A stretch of 64,000 bases of DNA from Bog-756 sp963734395. Lineage in GTDB: Bacteria; Actinomycetota; Acidimicrobiia; Acidimicrobiales; RAAP-2. Below the pieces are notes generated by a model. It saw only the letters and a list, made by a program, of their open reading frames with translations, did no database searches and was not told where the DNA came from. The position numbers were made by a program, and so were the translations under genes. Position 1 is the stretch's first letter. Every line of letters starts with the position of its first letter. Location of the stretch: positions 124,001-188,000 of the forward strand of contig CAVTGY010000001.1 in the NCBI GenBank assembly GCA_963734395.1, given 5' to 3'. This document shows positions 1 to 7,934 of the stretch, piece after piece.

Positions 1-117
1 CTCCTCGAATTTCTGGCCGTTGACGGTGATGGCCCCCTGACCCGGGCGGATCCGGACCCGGGCCACCGCCCGCTTGCGGCGGCCGGTGGTCTGGCAGATG
101 GGTGCGGCGGTGTCCAA
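1..117 (-). CDS. rpsI: 30S ribosomal protein S9 (partial, N-terminus)
   Basis: Only the first 39 codons lie in the window; the gene continues past position 1. The translation contains TGRRKRAVARVRIRPG followed by GAITVNG, the typical S9 opening. The start chosen is TTG at 117-115, preceded by AGGAA about five bases upstream; it gives a short lead of about ten residues before the conserved TGRRK block. S9 binds 16S rRNA in the 30S head, with a C-terminal tail reaching the P site (not visible here). It follows rplM by 51 bp, the near-universal rplM-rpsI pair. Confidence 0.93.
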   Translation of the reverse strand, partial: MDTAAPICQTTGRRKRAVARVRIRPGQGAITVNGQKFEE

Positions 118-168
118 GGTGATTCCTCGCGATCGAATGGGTGGAGCGACTGGTCGGGCGCCGGTGGG

Positions 169-636
169 CTAGGCGCCACTCCGGGTCGACGCCGTGCGAC
201 GTGCGTCCGGAAGGTCCAGGGGTTCGGGGGACTGGGCGGCATGAGGATGGTCCGAACCGGCGTAGACCTTCAGTTTGGTGGCCATCTGACGTCCCAAGCG
301 GGTCTTGGGCAGCATCCCGCAGATCGCATCGCGCACCACCTGGTCCGAGCGGTCGATCATCCGATCGCTGGTGAGGGTGGCGGTGAGCCCGCCGGGATAG
401 CCGCTGTGCCGGTAGGAGATCTTGCGCTCCGCCTTGCCCGAGGTGAGCACCACCTTTTCCGCATTGACCACGATCACGTGATCACCGACGTCCACATTGG
501 GAGCGAACGTGGGCTTGTGCTTACCTCGCAGGATTGAGGCCACCTCGGTGGCCAGTCGACCCAGTACCAGGCCATCGGCGTCCACGATCCGCCAGGCGCG
601 GGTGATTTCGCTGGGTTTGGGGGAGTACGTGCGCAC
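169..636 (-). CDS. rplM: 50S ribosomal protein L13
   Basis: L13 is an early-assembly protein of the large subunit. The translation has the family core: WRIVDADGLVLGRLATEVA, the GKHKPTF block, and the KISYRHSGYPGG motif. The GTG at 636-634 is taken as the start because AAGGA lies six bases upstream and the protein then begins VRTYSPK as in relatives. A longer open frame continues to 1110 but overlaps truA and has no family support. The product is 155 aa, slightly longer than usual, with a short basic/serine C-terminal tail. It is the first gene of rplM-rpsI and has its own candidate promoter at 771-800. Confidence 0.95.
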   Translation of the reverse strand: MRTYSPKPSEITRAWRIVDADGLVLGRLATEVASILRGKHKPTFAPNVDVGDHVIVVNAEKVVLTSGKAERKISYRHSGYPGGLTATLTSDRMIDRSDQVVRDAICGMLPKTRLGRQMATKLKVYAGSDHPHAAQSPEPLDLPDARRTASTRSGA

Positions 637-770
637 GAGGGTTCCTTGATCACTGGTGCCGGGCATCGACGTACCACGAGGTGGGAGCCAACTGGATGGC
701 ATCCCTGACGGCATACGGGCAGGTCTCCCTACCCGTGGACGTCTGGCTCGGGTCGACCCGGCGACCGCCC

Positions 771-800
771 ACGATACGACGAAATGGCCCCTCCGGGCAA
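771..800 (-). promoter_or_regulatory. Candidate promoter for rplM-rpsI
   Basis: On the minus strand TTGCCC (800-795) is followed after 18 bp by TATCGT (776-771). Each hexamer matches four of six sigma-70-type consensus bases. It sits in the 170-bp gap between truA and rplM, about 130 bp before the rplM GTG, so it would give rplM-rpsI a transcript separate from the rpoA-rplQ-truA group. Confidence 0.45.
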
Positions 801-806
801 GCCGGG

Positions 807-1691
807 TCACCCACCGTAGCGGACGGCCATCAGGGTGAGTCCCTGGGGGGGAGCCGGCTGGGATGCCCGCTGGCGGTCGGCCGAACGGATGATGGCGAGC
901 ATGTCCGAGGGTCGCAAGCGACCCCTTCCCACGTCGACCAGGGTGCCGACCAGGGAGCGCACCATCTGGTGGCAGAAGGCATTGGCTTCGATCTCGAAGG
1001 CGTAGAGGATCCCCACCCGGGGGATCAGGGCCGGGCAGCGTTCCGGGTCGGGCACCCGCTCGACCAGCCTGTCCGCCTCCGGTAGGGGGGGGCCGCTCAG
1101 CCGGGTCCACCGGGCGTCGATCACCCGACGGTTGATGGCATCGTCCGCCGTGGATCCCGGCACCCGCCGGCAGAAGGCCCGGAAATCATGCTCGCCGAGC
1201 AACGAGTCGGAACCCGCGGCCATGGTTCTCAGGTCGAGCGGGTCGGCCACCTGCCAGGTCAGGTGGGCCAGCAACGGATCGGCCACCGGCGCGTTCACCA
1301 CCAGGTACCGGTAACGACGGGAGATCGCCGATCGGCGGGCATCGAACCCGGGCGGGGCGATCGACGCATCCCGTACCGTCACCGACGAACCCAGCAGGCT
1401 GTTGCACGACTTGACCAGAGCAGTTGGATCGAGGCCGGCGGACCGATCGGGAGGGAGGTCGAAATGGACCACCTGCTCGGTCGCGTGCACCCCCGAGTCG
1501 GTGCGACCGGCGCAGGTCAGCGTGACCGGGACCCGGGTGACCCGGGTGAGTGCACCGGCCAGCGCCCCCGCCACCGTGCGCTGGCCCTCCTGCGCCGCGA
1601 ATCCACGGAAACCAGAACCGTCGTAGGCGAGCGTGAGCCGCCACCGGATGGAGGTGTCATCCGACCCCCCCGCACCGGGGGGTGAGCTCAC
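807..1691 (-). CDS. truA: tRNA pseudouridine(38-40) synthase TruA
   Basis: TruA isomerises uridines 38-40 in the tRNA anticodon stem-loop. The 294-aa product has the N-terminal LAYDGSGFRGFAAQ strand, the catalytic-Asp motif GRTDSGVHA (Asp near residue 65) and, near the C-terminus, FCHQMVRSLVGTLVDVGRG, the conserved second-half signature. The start is GTG overlapping the rplQ stop (GTGA), indicating translational coupling. truA at the 3' end of the rpoA-rplQ operon is a common bacterial arrangement. A residue stretch rich in Gly/Ser before the first strand is probably disordered. Confidence 0.95.
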   Translation of the reverse strand: MSSPPGAGGSDDTSIRWRLTLAYDGSGFRGFAAQEGQRTVAGALAGALTRVTRVPVTLTCAGRTDSGVHATEQVVHFDLPPDRSAGLDPTALVKSCNSLLGSSVTVRDASIAPPGFDARRSAISRRYRYLVVNAPVADPLLAHLTWQVADPLDLRTMAAGSDSLLGEHDFRAFCRRVPGSTADDAINRRVIDARWTRLSGPPLPEADRLVERVPDPERCPALIPRVGILYAFEIEANAFCHQMVRSLVGTLVDVGRGRLRPSDMLAIIRSADRQRASQPAPPQGLTLMAVRYGG

Positions 1692-2041
1692 ACCAGTTCG
1701 ATACGGGCCATCGGGGCGTTGTCACCCATGCGATTGCCCAGTTTGAGGATGCGGGTGTAGCCGCCGGGCCGATCGGCGTACCGGGGACCGATCTCGGCGA
1801 ACAGCTTCGCCGTCATGTCCTTGTCCCGGATGAACGACACCACGTTCCGCTGGCGGGCCACCCCGCCCTTGGCCGCGGCGGTGATCACCTTCTCGGCCAC
1901 CGGGCGTAGGGCTTTGGCCTTGGCTTCGGTGGTGACCAGGTACTCAGCGGCGATCAGCGACGCGACCAGGTTTCCCATCATCGCCTTCTGATGGGCGGCG
2001 CCACCGCCGAAGCGGCGGCCCTTCTTGGGAGTGCCGAGCAC
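1688..2041 (-). CDS. rplQ: 50S ribosomal protein L17
   Basis: L17 is a large-subunit protein near the polypeptide exit. The 117-aa product has the diagnostic N-terminus GTPKKGRRFGGGAAHQKAM and ends with the typical RMGDNAPMARIELV block. It starts with GTG eight bases after the rpoA stop, with only a weak ribosome-binding site, so it is probably translated by coupling from rpoA. Its stop overlaps the truA start by four bases. Confidence 0.95.
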   Translation of the reverse strand: MLGTPKKGRRFGGGAAHQKAMMGNLVASLIAAEYLVTTEAKAKALRPVAEKVITAAAKGGVARQRNVVSFIRDKDMTAKLFAEIGPRYADRPGGYTRILKLGNRMGDNAPMARIELV

Positions 2042-2049
2042 GACCGAGC

Positions 2050-2988
2050 TCAGTCCTTCACCCGCAGGGACAATCCCCGCTCGTCGAGCTTCTGGAGCAC
2101 CTCGTCGAGGGACTTCTGCCCGAAGTTGGTGATGTTGAGCAGGTCGTCGAGGGTGCGGTCGACCAGCTCGCCGATGGTGTTGATCTGCGCCCGCTTGAGA
2201 CAGTTGCGGGGGCGCTCGGTGAGGTCGAGGTCCTCGATGCGGAGATCGAGGTCGGGGGACCCGGTGCCGATGGTGCCGACTTCGCCGAGTTCGAGTCCCA
2301 TGGGCTCGTCCTCGAGATCGGCGACCAGGCCGACCAGGGTCCGCAGGGTGTCGCCGGCCGATGCCAGCGCCTCGCGTGGGTTCAGCGATCCGTCGGTCTC
2401 GATGTCGAGGACCAACCGGTCGAAGTCGGTCGACTGCTCGACCCGCACCGGCTCGACGGTGAACGCCACCCGCCGGATCGGCGAGAAGATGGCGTCCACC
2501 GGGATGACCCCGATGGTGGCCGACCGCTTGGACTTGTCCGCCGACAGGTAGCCCCTGCCCCGTTCGACGGTGAGGTCGACCGCCAACCGACCCTTGGCGT
2601 TGAGCGAGGCGATGTGCTGAGAGGGGTTGAGTACTTCGACGTCGGCGCTGACCTGCAGGTCGGCCGCGGTGGCGTCCCCCGGCCCGCGCTTGTCGAGGCG
2701 GATGGTCACCGGCTCGTCGCTGTGCACCCTGAACAGCAGGTCCTTCAAGTTGAGGATGAGGTCGGTCACGTCCTCTTTGACGCCCGGAAGGGTGGTGAAC
2801 TCGTGGAGGGCTTCGTCGAACCGCACCTGGGTGATCGAGGCCCCGGGAATGGACGAAAGGAGGGTGCGACGCAGGGAATTGCCCAGGGTGTGCCCGAATC
2901 CTGGGTCGAGTGGTCCGACGGCGAACCGCTGGCGGTTGTCCTCTTCTTCACCGACGGCTTCGACGGTGGGGCGTTGGATGATGAGCAT
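2050..2988 (-). CDS. rpoA: DNA-directed RNA polymerase alpha subunit
   Basis: Alpha dimerises to nucleate RNA polymerase assembly. The 312-aa product has the N-terminal dimerisation/assembly domain (DPGFGHTLGNSLRRTLLSS near residue 28) and a C-terminal helix-hairpin-helix domain from about residue 240 (TERPRNCLKRAQINTIGEL, then NFGQKSLDEVLQKL) that contacts UP elements and activators. An Asp/Glu-rich linker of about 20 residues joins the two. It follows rpsD in the usual rpsM-rpsK-rpsD-rpoA-rplQ order. Confidence 0.97.
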   Translation of the reverse strand: MLIIQRPTVEAVGEEEDNRQRFAVGPLDPGFGHTLGNSLRRTLLSSIPGASITQVRFDEALHEFTTLPGVKEDVTDLILNLKDLLFRVHSDEPVTIRLDKRGPGDATAADLQVSADVEVLNPSQHIASLNAKGRLAVDLTVERGRGYLSADKSKRSATIGVIPVDAIFSPIRRVAFTVEPVRVEQSTDFDRLVLDIETDGSLNPREALASAGDTLRTLVGLVADLEDEPMGLELGEVGTIGTGSPDLDLRIEDLDLTERPRNCLKRAQINTIGELVDRTLDDLLNITNFGQKSLDEVLQKLDERGLSLRVKD

Positions 2989-3045
2989 AGTGATCGTGGC
3001 TCCTCGGCGGTGTTGTGCGCGGTGGGTTAGCGGGTAAGAACGTGA

Positions 3046-3693
3046 CTACTTGGAGTACAGCTCGACGATGAGCTGCTCCTGGACGGGCTCGTCGATGTGC
3101 TCACGCAGCGGCAGTGAGAACACCCTGACCTCGAACCGGTCGCCCACCGTCTCCAACCAGGGAGGCAGCTGACGATCGAGGGTGTCCAGGTTCCGCCGGA
3201 CGTGGAACAGCTCCCGTGAGGACGTCTTGAGGGAGACCAGGTCACCCTGGCGGACCCGGTAGCTGGGGATGGTCACCCGGCTGCCGTTGACCAGAACATG
3301 GCCATGGCGTACGAACTGGCGGGCCTGCGCCCTGCTTGCCCCCCATCCGGCACGGAACGCCACGTTGTCGAGGCGCTGCTCGAGCATGCGCAGCAGGTTC
3401 TCGCCGGTGATGCCCGGAGCCCGGCTGGCCTCGACGTAGAGGTTGTGGAACTGCCGTTCCAGAAGGCCGTAGATCCGGCGCGCCTTCTGCTTTTCCCGCA
3501 GCTGTCCGAGGTACTCCGAGCCCTGGCGCATTCGGTCGCGGCCGTGCTCGCCGGGCGGGTAAGCCCGGCTGTGGCGGTCGGTCACCGCCTCGGATACCGG
3601 GCACTTCATCGAGTAGCAGCGTTCGCCCTTCAAGAAGAGCTTGGTCCGCTCCCGGCGGCAAAGCCGGCAGACCGGTCCGGTGTATCGAGCCAT
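3046..3693 (-). CDS. rpsD: 30S ribosomal protein S4 (zinc-binding form)
   Basis: S4 is a primary 16S rRNA binder that nucleates 30S body assembly. The 215-aa product carries four N-terminal cysteines, C9-x2-C12 and C26-x4-C31, the zinc-binding (C+) form, then the S4 RNA-binding domain (RLDNVAFRAGWGASRAQARQ near residue 110) and ends LYSK. The ATG start is followed by ARYTGP as in relatives. In many bacteria S4 is the autogenous regulator of this operon; no S4-binding pseudoknot was identified here. Confidence 0.96.
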   Translation of the reverse strand: MARYTGPVCRLCRRERTKLFLKGERCYSMKCPVSEAVTDRHSRAYPPGEHGRDRMRQGSEYLGQLREKQKARRIYGLLERQFHNLYVEASRAPGITGENLLRMLEQRLDNVAFRAGWGASRAQARQFVRHGHVLVNGSRVTIPSYRVRQGDLVSLKTSSRELFHVRRNLDTLDRQLPPWLETVGDRFEVRVFSLPLREHIDEPVQEQLIVELYSK

Positions 3694-3724
3694 GGTTTCT
3701 CTACAGTCCCTTCGTTCCCGATCC

Positions 3725-4132
3725 CTAGACCCGACGCCGCTTTTTGGGGCGACACCCGTTGTGGGGGATGGGGGTCACGTCCTTGATGCCGGCCACTTCG
3801 ATGCCGGCGGCGGCCAAGGAACGGATGGCCGTCTCACGACCGGAGCCCGGACCGCGGACCAACACGTCGACCCGGCGCACGCCGTGCTCCATGGCCCGCT
3901 TGGCGCACTGCTCGGCAGCCAGCTGGGCGGCGAACGGGGTGGACTTCCTCGATCCCTTGAACCCGACGTTCCCGGCGGACGCCCAGGCCAGCACGTTGCC
4001 CTCCGGATCGGCGATCGACACGATGGTGTTGTTGAAGGAGCTCTTGATGTGGGCGACACCGAAGGTGATGTTCTTTCGCTCGCGCTTGCGGGGTCGACGG
4101 GCGGTGGCGGCCGGCTTGGTGGTCTTGGGCAT
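3725..4132 (-). CDS. rpsK: 30S ribosomal protein S11
   Basis: S11 sits on the 30S platform and contacts the region around the E site. The 135-aa product has the family signature NNTIVSIADPEGNVLAWASAG and ends with the conserved THNGCRPKKRRRV-like tail (here PIPHNGCRPKKRRRV). The N-terminal 20 residues are Lys/Arg/Pro rich. Its ATG abuts the rpsM stop with no gap (TAG then ATG), so translation is likely coupled. Confidence 0.97.
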   Translation of the reverse strand: MPKTTKPAATARRPRKRERKNITFGVAHIKSSFNNTIVSIADPEGNVLAWASAGNVGFKGSRKSTPFAAQLAAEQCAKRAMEHGVRRVDVLVRGPGSGRETAIRSLAAAGIEVAGIKDVTPIPHNGCRPKKRRRV

Positions 4133-4510
4133 CTACTTGCGAACCTTCTTCTTCCCGGCGACCGTCTTCTTCGGCCCCTTGCGTGTACGGGCATTGGTAT
4201 GGGTCCGCTGACCGTGGACCGGGAGGCCCTTGCGGTGCCGGATCCCCTGGTAGCAACCGATCTCCATCTTCCGCTTGATGTCCTGGGACACGTCGCGGCG
4301 AAGATCGCCCTCTACCTGGAGGTTGGTATCTATGTAGTTGCGGAGACGGGTCACTTCTTCGTCGGTGAGGTCCCGGACCCGGGTGTCCGGGTTGGTCTCG
4401 GTGACCGTGCAGATCTGCTGCGCGGTGCTCCGGCCTATGCCGAAGATGTAGGTGAGGGAGATCTCCAACCGCTTCTCACGGGGGATGTCTACGCCTGATA
4501 TGCGGGCCAC
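4133..4510 (-). CDS. rpsM: 30S ribosomal protein S13
   Basis: S13 lies in the 30S head and forms bridges to the 50S subunit. The 125-aa protein begins MARISGVDIPREKRLEISLT and contains the helix-two-turn-helix (IFGIGRSTAQQIC), the RLRNYIDTN segment, GCYQGIRHRKGLPVHGQRT and a Lys-rich tail (KKTVAGKKKVRK) that in this family reaches the decoding site. It is the first large gene after infA-rpmJ. Confidence 0.97.
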   Translation of the reverse strand: MARISGVDIPREKRLEISLTYIFGIGRSTAQQICTVTETNPDTRVRDLTDEEVTRLRNYIDTNLQVEGDLRRDVSQDIKRKMEIGCYQGIRHRKGLPVHGQRTHTNARTRKGPKKTVAGKKKVRK

Positions 4511-4547
4511 GTGCTCTACCTTTTCTCGTACGCCTTGAGCGGGTACA

Positions 4548-4661
4548 TCAACCCTGGCGCTGCTTGTGGCGCGGGTTCTCGCAGATGACCAGGACGCGCC
4601 GGTGGCGCCGGATCACCTTGCACTTCTCACACATCGGTTTGACGCTCGGTCGAACCTTCAC
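4548..4661 (-). CDS. rpmJ: 50S ribosomal protein L36 (zinc-binding form)
   Basis: This is a 37-aa protein. It starts at GTG 4661-4659 and reads VKVRPSVKPMCEKCKVIRR and ends ENPRHKQRQG. C11, C14, C27 and H32 make the C-x2-C-x12-C-x4-H zinc site of the classical L36. It lies between infA and rpsM, its usual position. The presence of the zinc form means a zinc-independent paralogue may exist elsewhere for zinc starvation, which cannot be tested in this window. Confidence 0.94.
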   Translation of the reverse strand: MKVRPSVKPMCEKCKVIRRHRRVLVICENPRHKQRQG

Positions 4662-4719
4662 GGTCTTCAGTCCTTGTCTCGTTCTGGTTGTTGCTGCTCT
4701 TCCACCGGTTCCGGGCGGT

Positions 4720-4944
4720 TCATTTGTACCGGTAGGTGATCCGTCCTCGGGCCAGGTCGTAGGGGGTGATCTCCACCTGCACCTTGTCACCGGGGAGGAT
4801 GCGGATGCGGTGCATCCGCATCTTTCCTGAGCTGTGAGCCAGCACCTTGTGGCCGTTCTCGAGCTCGACGCGAAACATGGCGTTGGGCAGCGGCTCGACG
4901 ACCGTCCCCTCCAACACGATGGCATCTTCCTTGGGCTTGGGCAG
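4720..4944 (-). CDS. infA: Translation initiation factor IF-1 (probable CTG start)
   Basis: IF-1 occupies the A site of the 30S subunit during initiation. The OB-fold is complete: EGTVVEPLPNAMFRVELENG, HKVLAHSSGKMRMHRIRILP, then PYDLARGRITYRYK at the end. Family members are 71-74 aa. The only start that fits is CTG at 4944-4942 (LPKPKEDAIVLEG), with GAGGAG six bases upstream, giving 74 aa. An in-frame GTG at 5049 would add about 35 residues of non-conserved Arg-rich sequence and lies in what looks like a structured leader. The nearby ATT (4950) is too close to GAGGAG. CTG is the best reading but not proved. Confidence 0.85.
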   Translation of the reverse strand: MPKPKEDAIVLEGTVVEPLPNAMFRVELENGHKVLAHSSGKMRMHRIRILPGDKVQVEITPYDLARGRITYRYK

Positions 4945-5084
4945 GTGAATCTCCTCGATTGTCTTTTCGTTTTCGTCCGCCCGGCCCGGAGGCCGGCGTG
5001 CACCACGAACCACCTTCTCGTCGTTCGTGCGCACCGCATTCGGAGGCACGCCTCAGGAGCGCCACCAGGAGCGGGATCGGCACG

Positions 5085-5143
5085 CCACAGCACAGCTGTG
5101 GTAGCCGAACGACCAGTTTAGCCCTTCAGCGCCGAATTGCCAG
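5085..5143 (-). promoter_or_regulatory. Candidate promoter and leader hairpin for infA operon
   Basis: On the minus strand CTGGCA (5143-5138), a 17-bp spacer and TAAACT (5120-5115) form a sigma-70-like promoter, each box matching four of six consensus bases. It would give infA a leader of about 165 nt. The leader contains two hairpins: CCACAG/CTGTGG around a 5-nt loop (5085-5101) and CCGGCC/GGCCGG around a 4-nt loop (4981-4996). The operon served would be infA-rpmJ-rpsM-rpsK-rpsD-rpoA-rplQ-truA. Confidence 0.5.
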
Positions 5144-5188
5144 TTCGATCCCCGAATTGGCCGGGGCAGGCTGGGCAGGGGCCGGCCC

Positions 5189-5932
5189 TCACAGGACGGT
5201 GAACACCTCGGGGCCGTCCTCGGTCACCGCAATGGTGTGCTCGAAGTGGGCCGACAGTGCGCCGTCGGCGGTGACCACACTCCACCCGTCGTCGAGCTGG
5301 ACGGTCCCCGGCCCCCCGGCATTGACCATCGGCTCGACGGCGAACACCATGCCCGGCTTGAGGGTGGGGCCCGGCGATCCGGGCCAGTAGTTGGGGACCT
5401 GGGGCTCCTCGTGCATGGCCGTCCCGATGGCATGGCCCACGTACTCCCGGACCACCGAGAATCCGGCCTCCTCGGCCACCTGCTGAACCGCCCTTCCCAC
5501 CTCGTGGAGGCGGTTCCCCGGCCGCAGCTGCTCGATGCCGGCGAACAGGCTCCGCTCGGTGACCTCCATCAGCCGGGCTGCCTCCGCCGACACCTCCCCC
5601 ACCCCCATGGTGTAGGCGGCGTCGCCGTGGTAGCCCTCGATGATCGCGCCGCAGTCGACCGAGATGATGTCCCCTTCGGCCATGATCGTGGTTTCCGAGG
5701 GGATCCCGTGCACGATCATCGAGTTGGGGGAGGTGCACACCACCGCGGGGAAGCCGTGGTAGTTGAGGAAGTTGGAGCCCGCGTCACGGGACTCGAGCAC
5801 CTCGCGGGCCACCCGGTCGATTTCGGCCGTCGAGACTCCGGGCCGGATGACCGCCCTGGTGGCCTGGTGGATCTCCGCCACCACCCGACCGGCCCTGCGC
5901 ATCTTGGCCAGCTCCTCGGCGTTGCGTCTCAT
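5189..5932 (-). CDS. map: Type I methionine aminopeptidase
   Basis: MetAP removes the initiator Met from nascent proteins. The 247-aa product shows the full dimetal site: D93 (VDCGA), D104 (GYHGDAA), H167 (VGHAIG), E200 (FAVEP) and E231 (FEHT); His75 in the IVHGIP motif is the usual substrate-contact residue. There is no N-terminal SH3-binding or zinc-finger extension, so this is the short type Ia-like form. It starts seven bases after the adk stop, in the usual secY-adk-map order. Confidence 0.96.
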   Translation of the reverse strand: MRRNAEELAKMRRAGRVVAEIHQATRAVIRPGVSTAEIDRVAREVLESRDAGSNFLNYHGFPAVVCTSPNSMIVHGIPSETTIMAEGDIISVDCGAIIEGYHGDAAYTMGVGEVSAEAARLMEVTERSLFAGIEQLRPGNRLHEVGRAVQQVAEEAGFSVVREYVGHAIGTAMHEEPQVPNYWPGSPGPTLKPGMVFAVEPMVNAGGPGTVQLDDGWSVVTADGALSAHFEHTIAVTEDGPEVFTVL

Positions 5933-5939
5933 CAGCAGC

Positions 5940-6611
5940 TCACCGGAACCCCCGCTGGCGGCGCATCTCGATCACCTTGACCATCCGTCGGGTGACCGCA
6001 TCGGGCGATCCGGTCCCGGGGACCGACTCCAACTGGTTGCGTGCCCGATACCACTCGATGAGCGGGGTGGTCTGGATCTCATAGAGCTCCAGGCGGCGGA
6101 AGATCGCCTCTTCGGTGTCGTCCTCCCGTTGGATCACCTCGCCACCGCAGACGTCACAGGTCCAGTTGATCAGCGGTGGCGAGGACAGGGAATAGTTGGC
6201 GCCGCAGTCGACGCAGACCCGACGCGCCGCCAGCCTGCGGAGCACCTGGCCGGTGTGGATCTCGATGTCGATGGCCAGGTCCAGATCGAAGGGGGCGAGG
6301 ATGTCGGCCAGCCGCTCCGCCTGGGCCACCGTCCGCGGGCACCCGTCGAGGACGAACCCCCGGGCCCGGACGTCGCTCTCCCCCAGCCGAACCGCCACCA
6401 TGTCCATGATCAGGTCGTCGCCCAGCAGTTCGCCCCGGTCCATCTGGTCCTTGGCCTTCTGCCCGATGGCGGTGCCCTCTTTGACCGCGGCACGCAGCAT
6501 GTCCCCGGTCGAGACATGGGGTACCACGTAATGGTGGGAAAGGCGCACACACTGTGTCCCTTTGCCTGCCCCCTGTTTGCCGAGGACAACGAGCCTGGCT
6601 CCGGGTACCAC
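5940..6611 (-). CDS. adk: Adenylate kinase with zinc-binding LID
   Basis: Adk interconverts ATP + AMP and 2 ADP. The 223-aa product has the P-loop GKQGAGKGT (from residue 11), the AMP-binding STGDMLR and GFVLDGCPRT motifs, and a long LID domain. The LID contains C133-x2-C136 and C152-x2-C155, a structural zinc site found in Gram-positive type Adk. The GTG start immediately follows the secY TAA; the ribosome-binding site is weak, so coupling is likely. Typical members start two to three residues later, so the exact start is uncertain by a few codons. Confidence 0.94.
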   Translation of the reverse strand: MVPGARLVVLGKQGAGKGTQCVRLSHHYVVPHVSTGDMLRAAVKEGTAIGQKAKDQMDRGELLGDDLIMDMVAVRLGESDVRARGFVLDGCPRTVAQAERLADILAPFDLDLAIDIEIHTGQVLRRLAARRVCVDCGANYSLSSPPLINWTCDVCGGEVIQREDDTEEAIFRRLELYEIQTTPLIEWYRARNQLESVPGTGSPDAVTRRMVKVIEMRRQRGFR

Positions 6612-7904
6612 TTACTTTAGAAAGCCCTCGTAGTTTCGCATCATGAGCTGGCTGTCGATCTGCTTCATCGTCTCCAATGCCACGCCCGTTGCGATCAAAA
6701 GTGTGGTGCCGTAGAAGGGATAACTGGTGATGTTCCAGGCCGCCATCAGCAGCGATGGTGTGATGGCCACTCCACCGAGGAACAGCGCCCCCGGCCAGGT
6801 GATCCGGTTGAGGATGTGGGCCAGGTACCGCTCAGTGGGCTGCCCGGGTCTGATACCGGGAATATACCCGCCTTGTTTTCGGATGATGTCCGCCTGCTGA
6901 TGGGGATCGAAGGCGACGTAGACGTAGAAGAAGGTGAACAAGAGAATGAAGACGAAGTAGGTGAAGATGTAGAAGATGCTGGTCGGCGTCACGTTGTGGT
7001 TGACCCACAGCCGGAAACTCGACGAGGGGATGATGTTGGACAACAGCACCGGGATGTAGAGCACCGATGAGGCGAAGATGATCGGAATGACCCCGGCCTG
7101 GTTGACCTTGAGCGGGATGTAGGTGCTCGAGCCGCCGTACATCTTGCGTCCGACGACCCGTTTGGCGAAGGTGACCGGAATGCGGCGCTGACCCTGGTCG
7201 ACGAAGACGATCAGGATCAGCAGGGCCAAGGAGACCACCAGGATGGTGGCGAACTTGACCCGCCCGCCTTCCTGCAGCACCGTATTCAGCCCGGAGGGTA
7301 TGCCGGCAACCACGTTGGCGAAGATGAGGATGGACATCCCCTGGCCGATGCCCCGCTGGGTGATCAGCTCGGCCAGCCACATCACGAACGCGGTGCCTGC
7401 GGTGAGGGTCATCACGATGAAGGCGGCCCGCCAGATCGAGTAGTTGAGGATCAGATCGACGTTCTGGCTGGTCCCGAACAGCCCGCCTCCGCCTTTGTGG
7501 AACAGGTACACCAGGCCAGTCGACTGCATCAGGGCCAGTGCCACCGTCAAGTAGCGGGTGGTCTGGGTCAGCTTCTTCTGGCCGACAGCCCCCTGGTCCC
7601 GCCACTCCTCGAGCTTGGGGATGACCGTGGCCAGCAGCTGGATGATGATGCTGGAGGTGATGTAGGGCATGATCCCCAGCCCGAAGACGGCCATCCGGGT
7701 GAGCGCGCCACCCGAGAAGAGGTTGAGGAAGCCGAGGACCCCCGAGGACTTGGATGCGGCGGTGAGCTGGGCGACCTTGGAGAAGTTGACGAAGGGGACC
7801 GGAACATTGGCCCCGAACTGGTACAGGGCGATGATGGTCAGCGTGAAGACGACCTTCTTGCGAAGGTCGGGAATCCGAAAGATGTTGGCCAGACTGGCGA
7901 GCAT
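6612..7904 (-). CDS. secY: Protein translocase subunit SecY
   Basis: SecY forms the membrane channel of the Sec translocon with SecE (also in this window, 34697-34990). The 430-aa product has about ten membrane segments and conserved parts such as RIPDLRKKVVFTLTIIALYQ at the N-terminus, GIMPYITSSIIIQLL (TM2), ALMQSTGL, and the cytoplasmic loop PEDIAD-equivalent region DPHQQADIIRKQGGYIPGIRP, ending LMMRNYEGFLK. ATG is preceded by GAGGAG four bases away. It is co-directional with rplO and adk. Confidence 0.97.
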   Translation of the reverse strand: MLASLANIFRIPDLRKKVVFTLTIIALYQFGANVPVPFVNFSKVAQLTAASKSSGVLGFLNLFSGGALTRMAVFGLGIMPYITSSIIIQLLATVIPKLEEWRDQGAVGQKKLTQTTRYLTVALALMQSTGLVYLFHKGGGGLFGTSQNVDLILNYSIWRAAFIVMTLTAGTAFVMWLAELITQRGIGQGMSILIFANVVAGIPSGLNTVLQEGGRVKFATILVVSLALLILIVFVDQGQRRIPVTFAKRVVGRKMYGGSSTYIPLKVNQAGVIPIIFASSVLYIPVLLSNIIPSSSFRLWVNHNVTPTSIFYIFTYFVFILLFTFFYVYVAFDPHQQADIIRKQGGYIPGIRPGQPTERYLAHILNRITWPGALFLGGVAITPSLLMAAWNITSYPFYGTTLLIATGVALETMKQIDSQLMMRNYEGFLK

Positions 7905-7934
7905 GGGGCTCCTCGACGCCTCGGTGGGCCGATG

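Noticed and set aside
637..1110. Longer L13 reading frame reaching 1110
   Set aside because: It overlaps truA in another frame and lacks L13-like sequence before VRTYSPK; a good ribosome-binding site marks the GTG at 636.
4945..5049. N-terminal extension of IF-1 from the in-frame GTG at 5049
   Set aside because: IF-1 is nearly constant at 71-74 aa, and the extra residues are Arg/Pro/Gly rich and overlap predicted leader hairpins.
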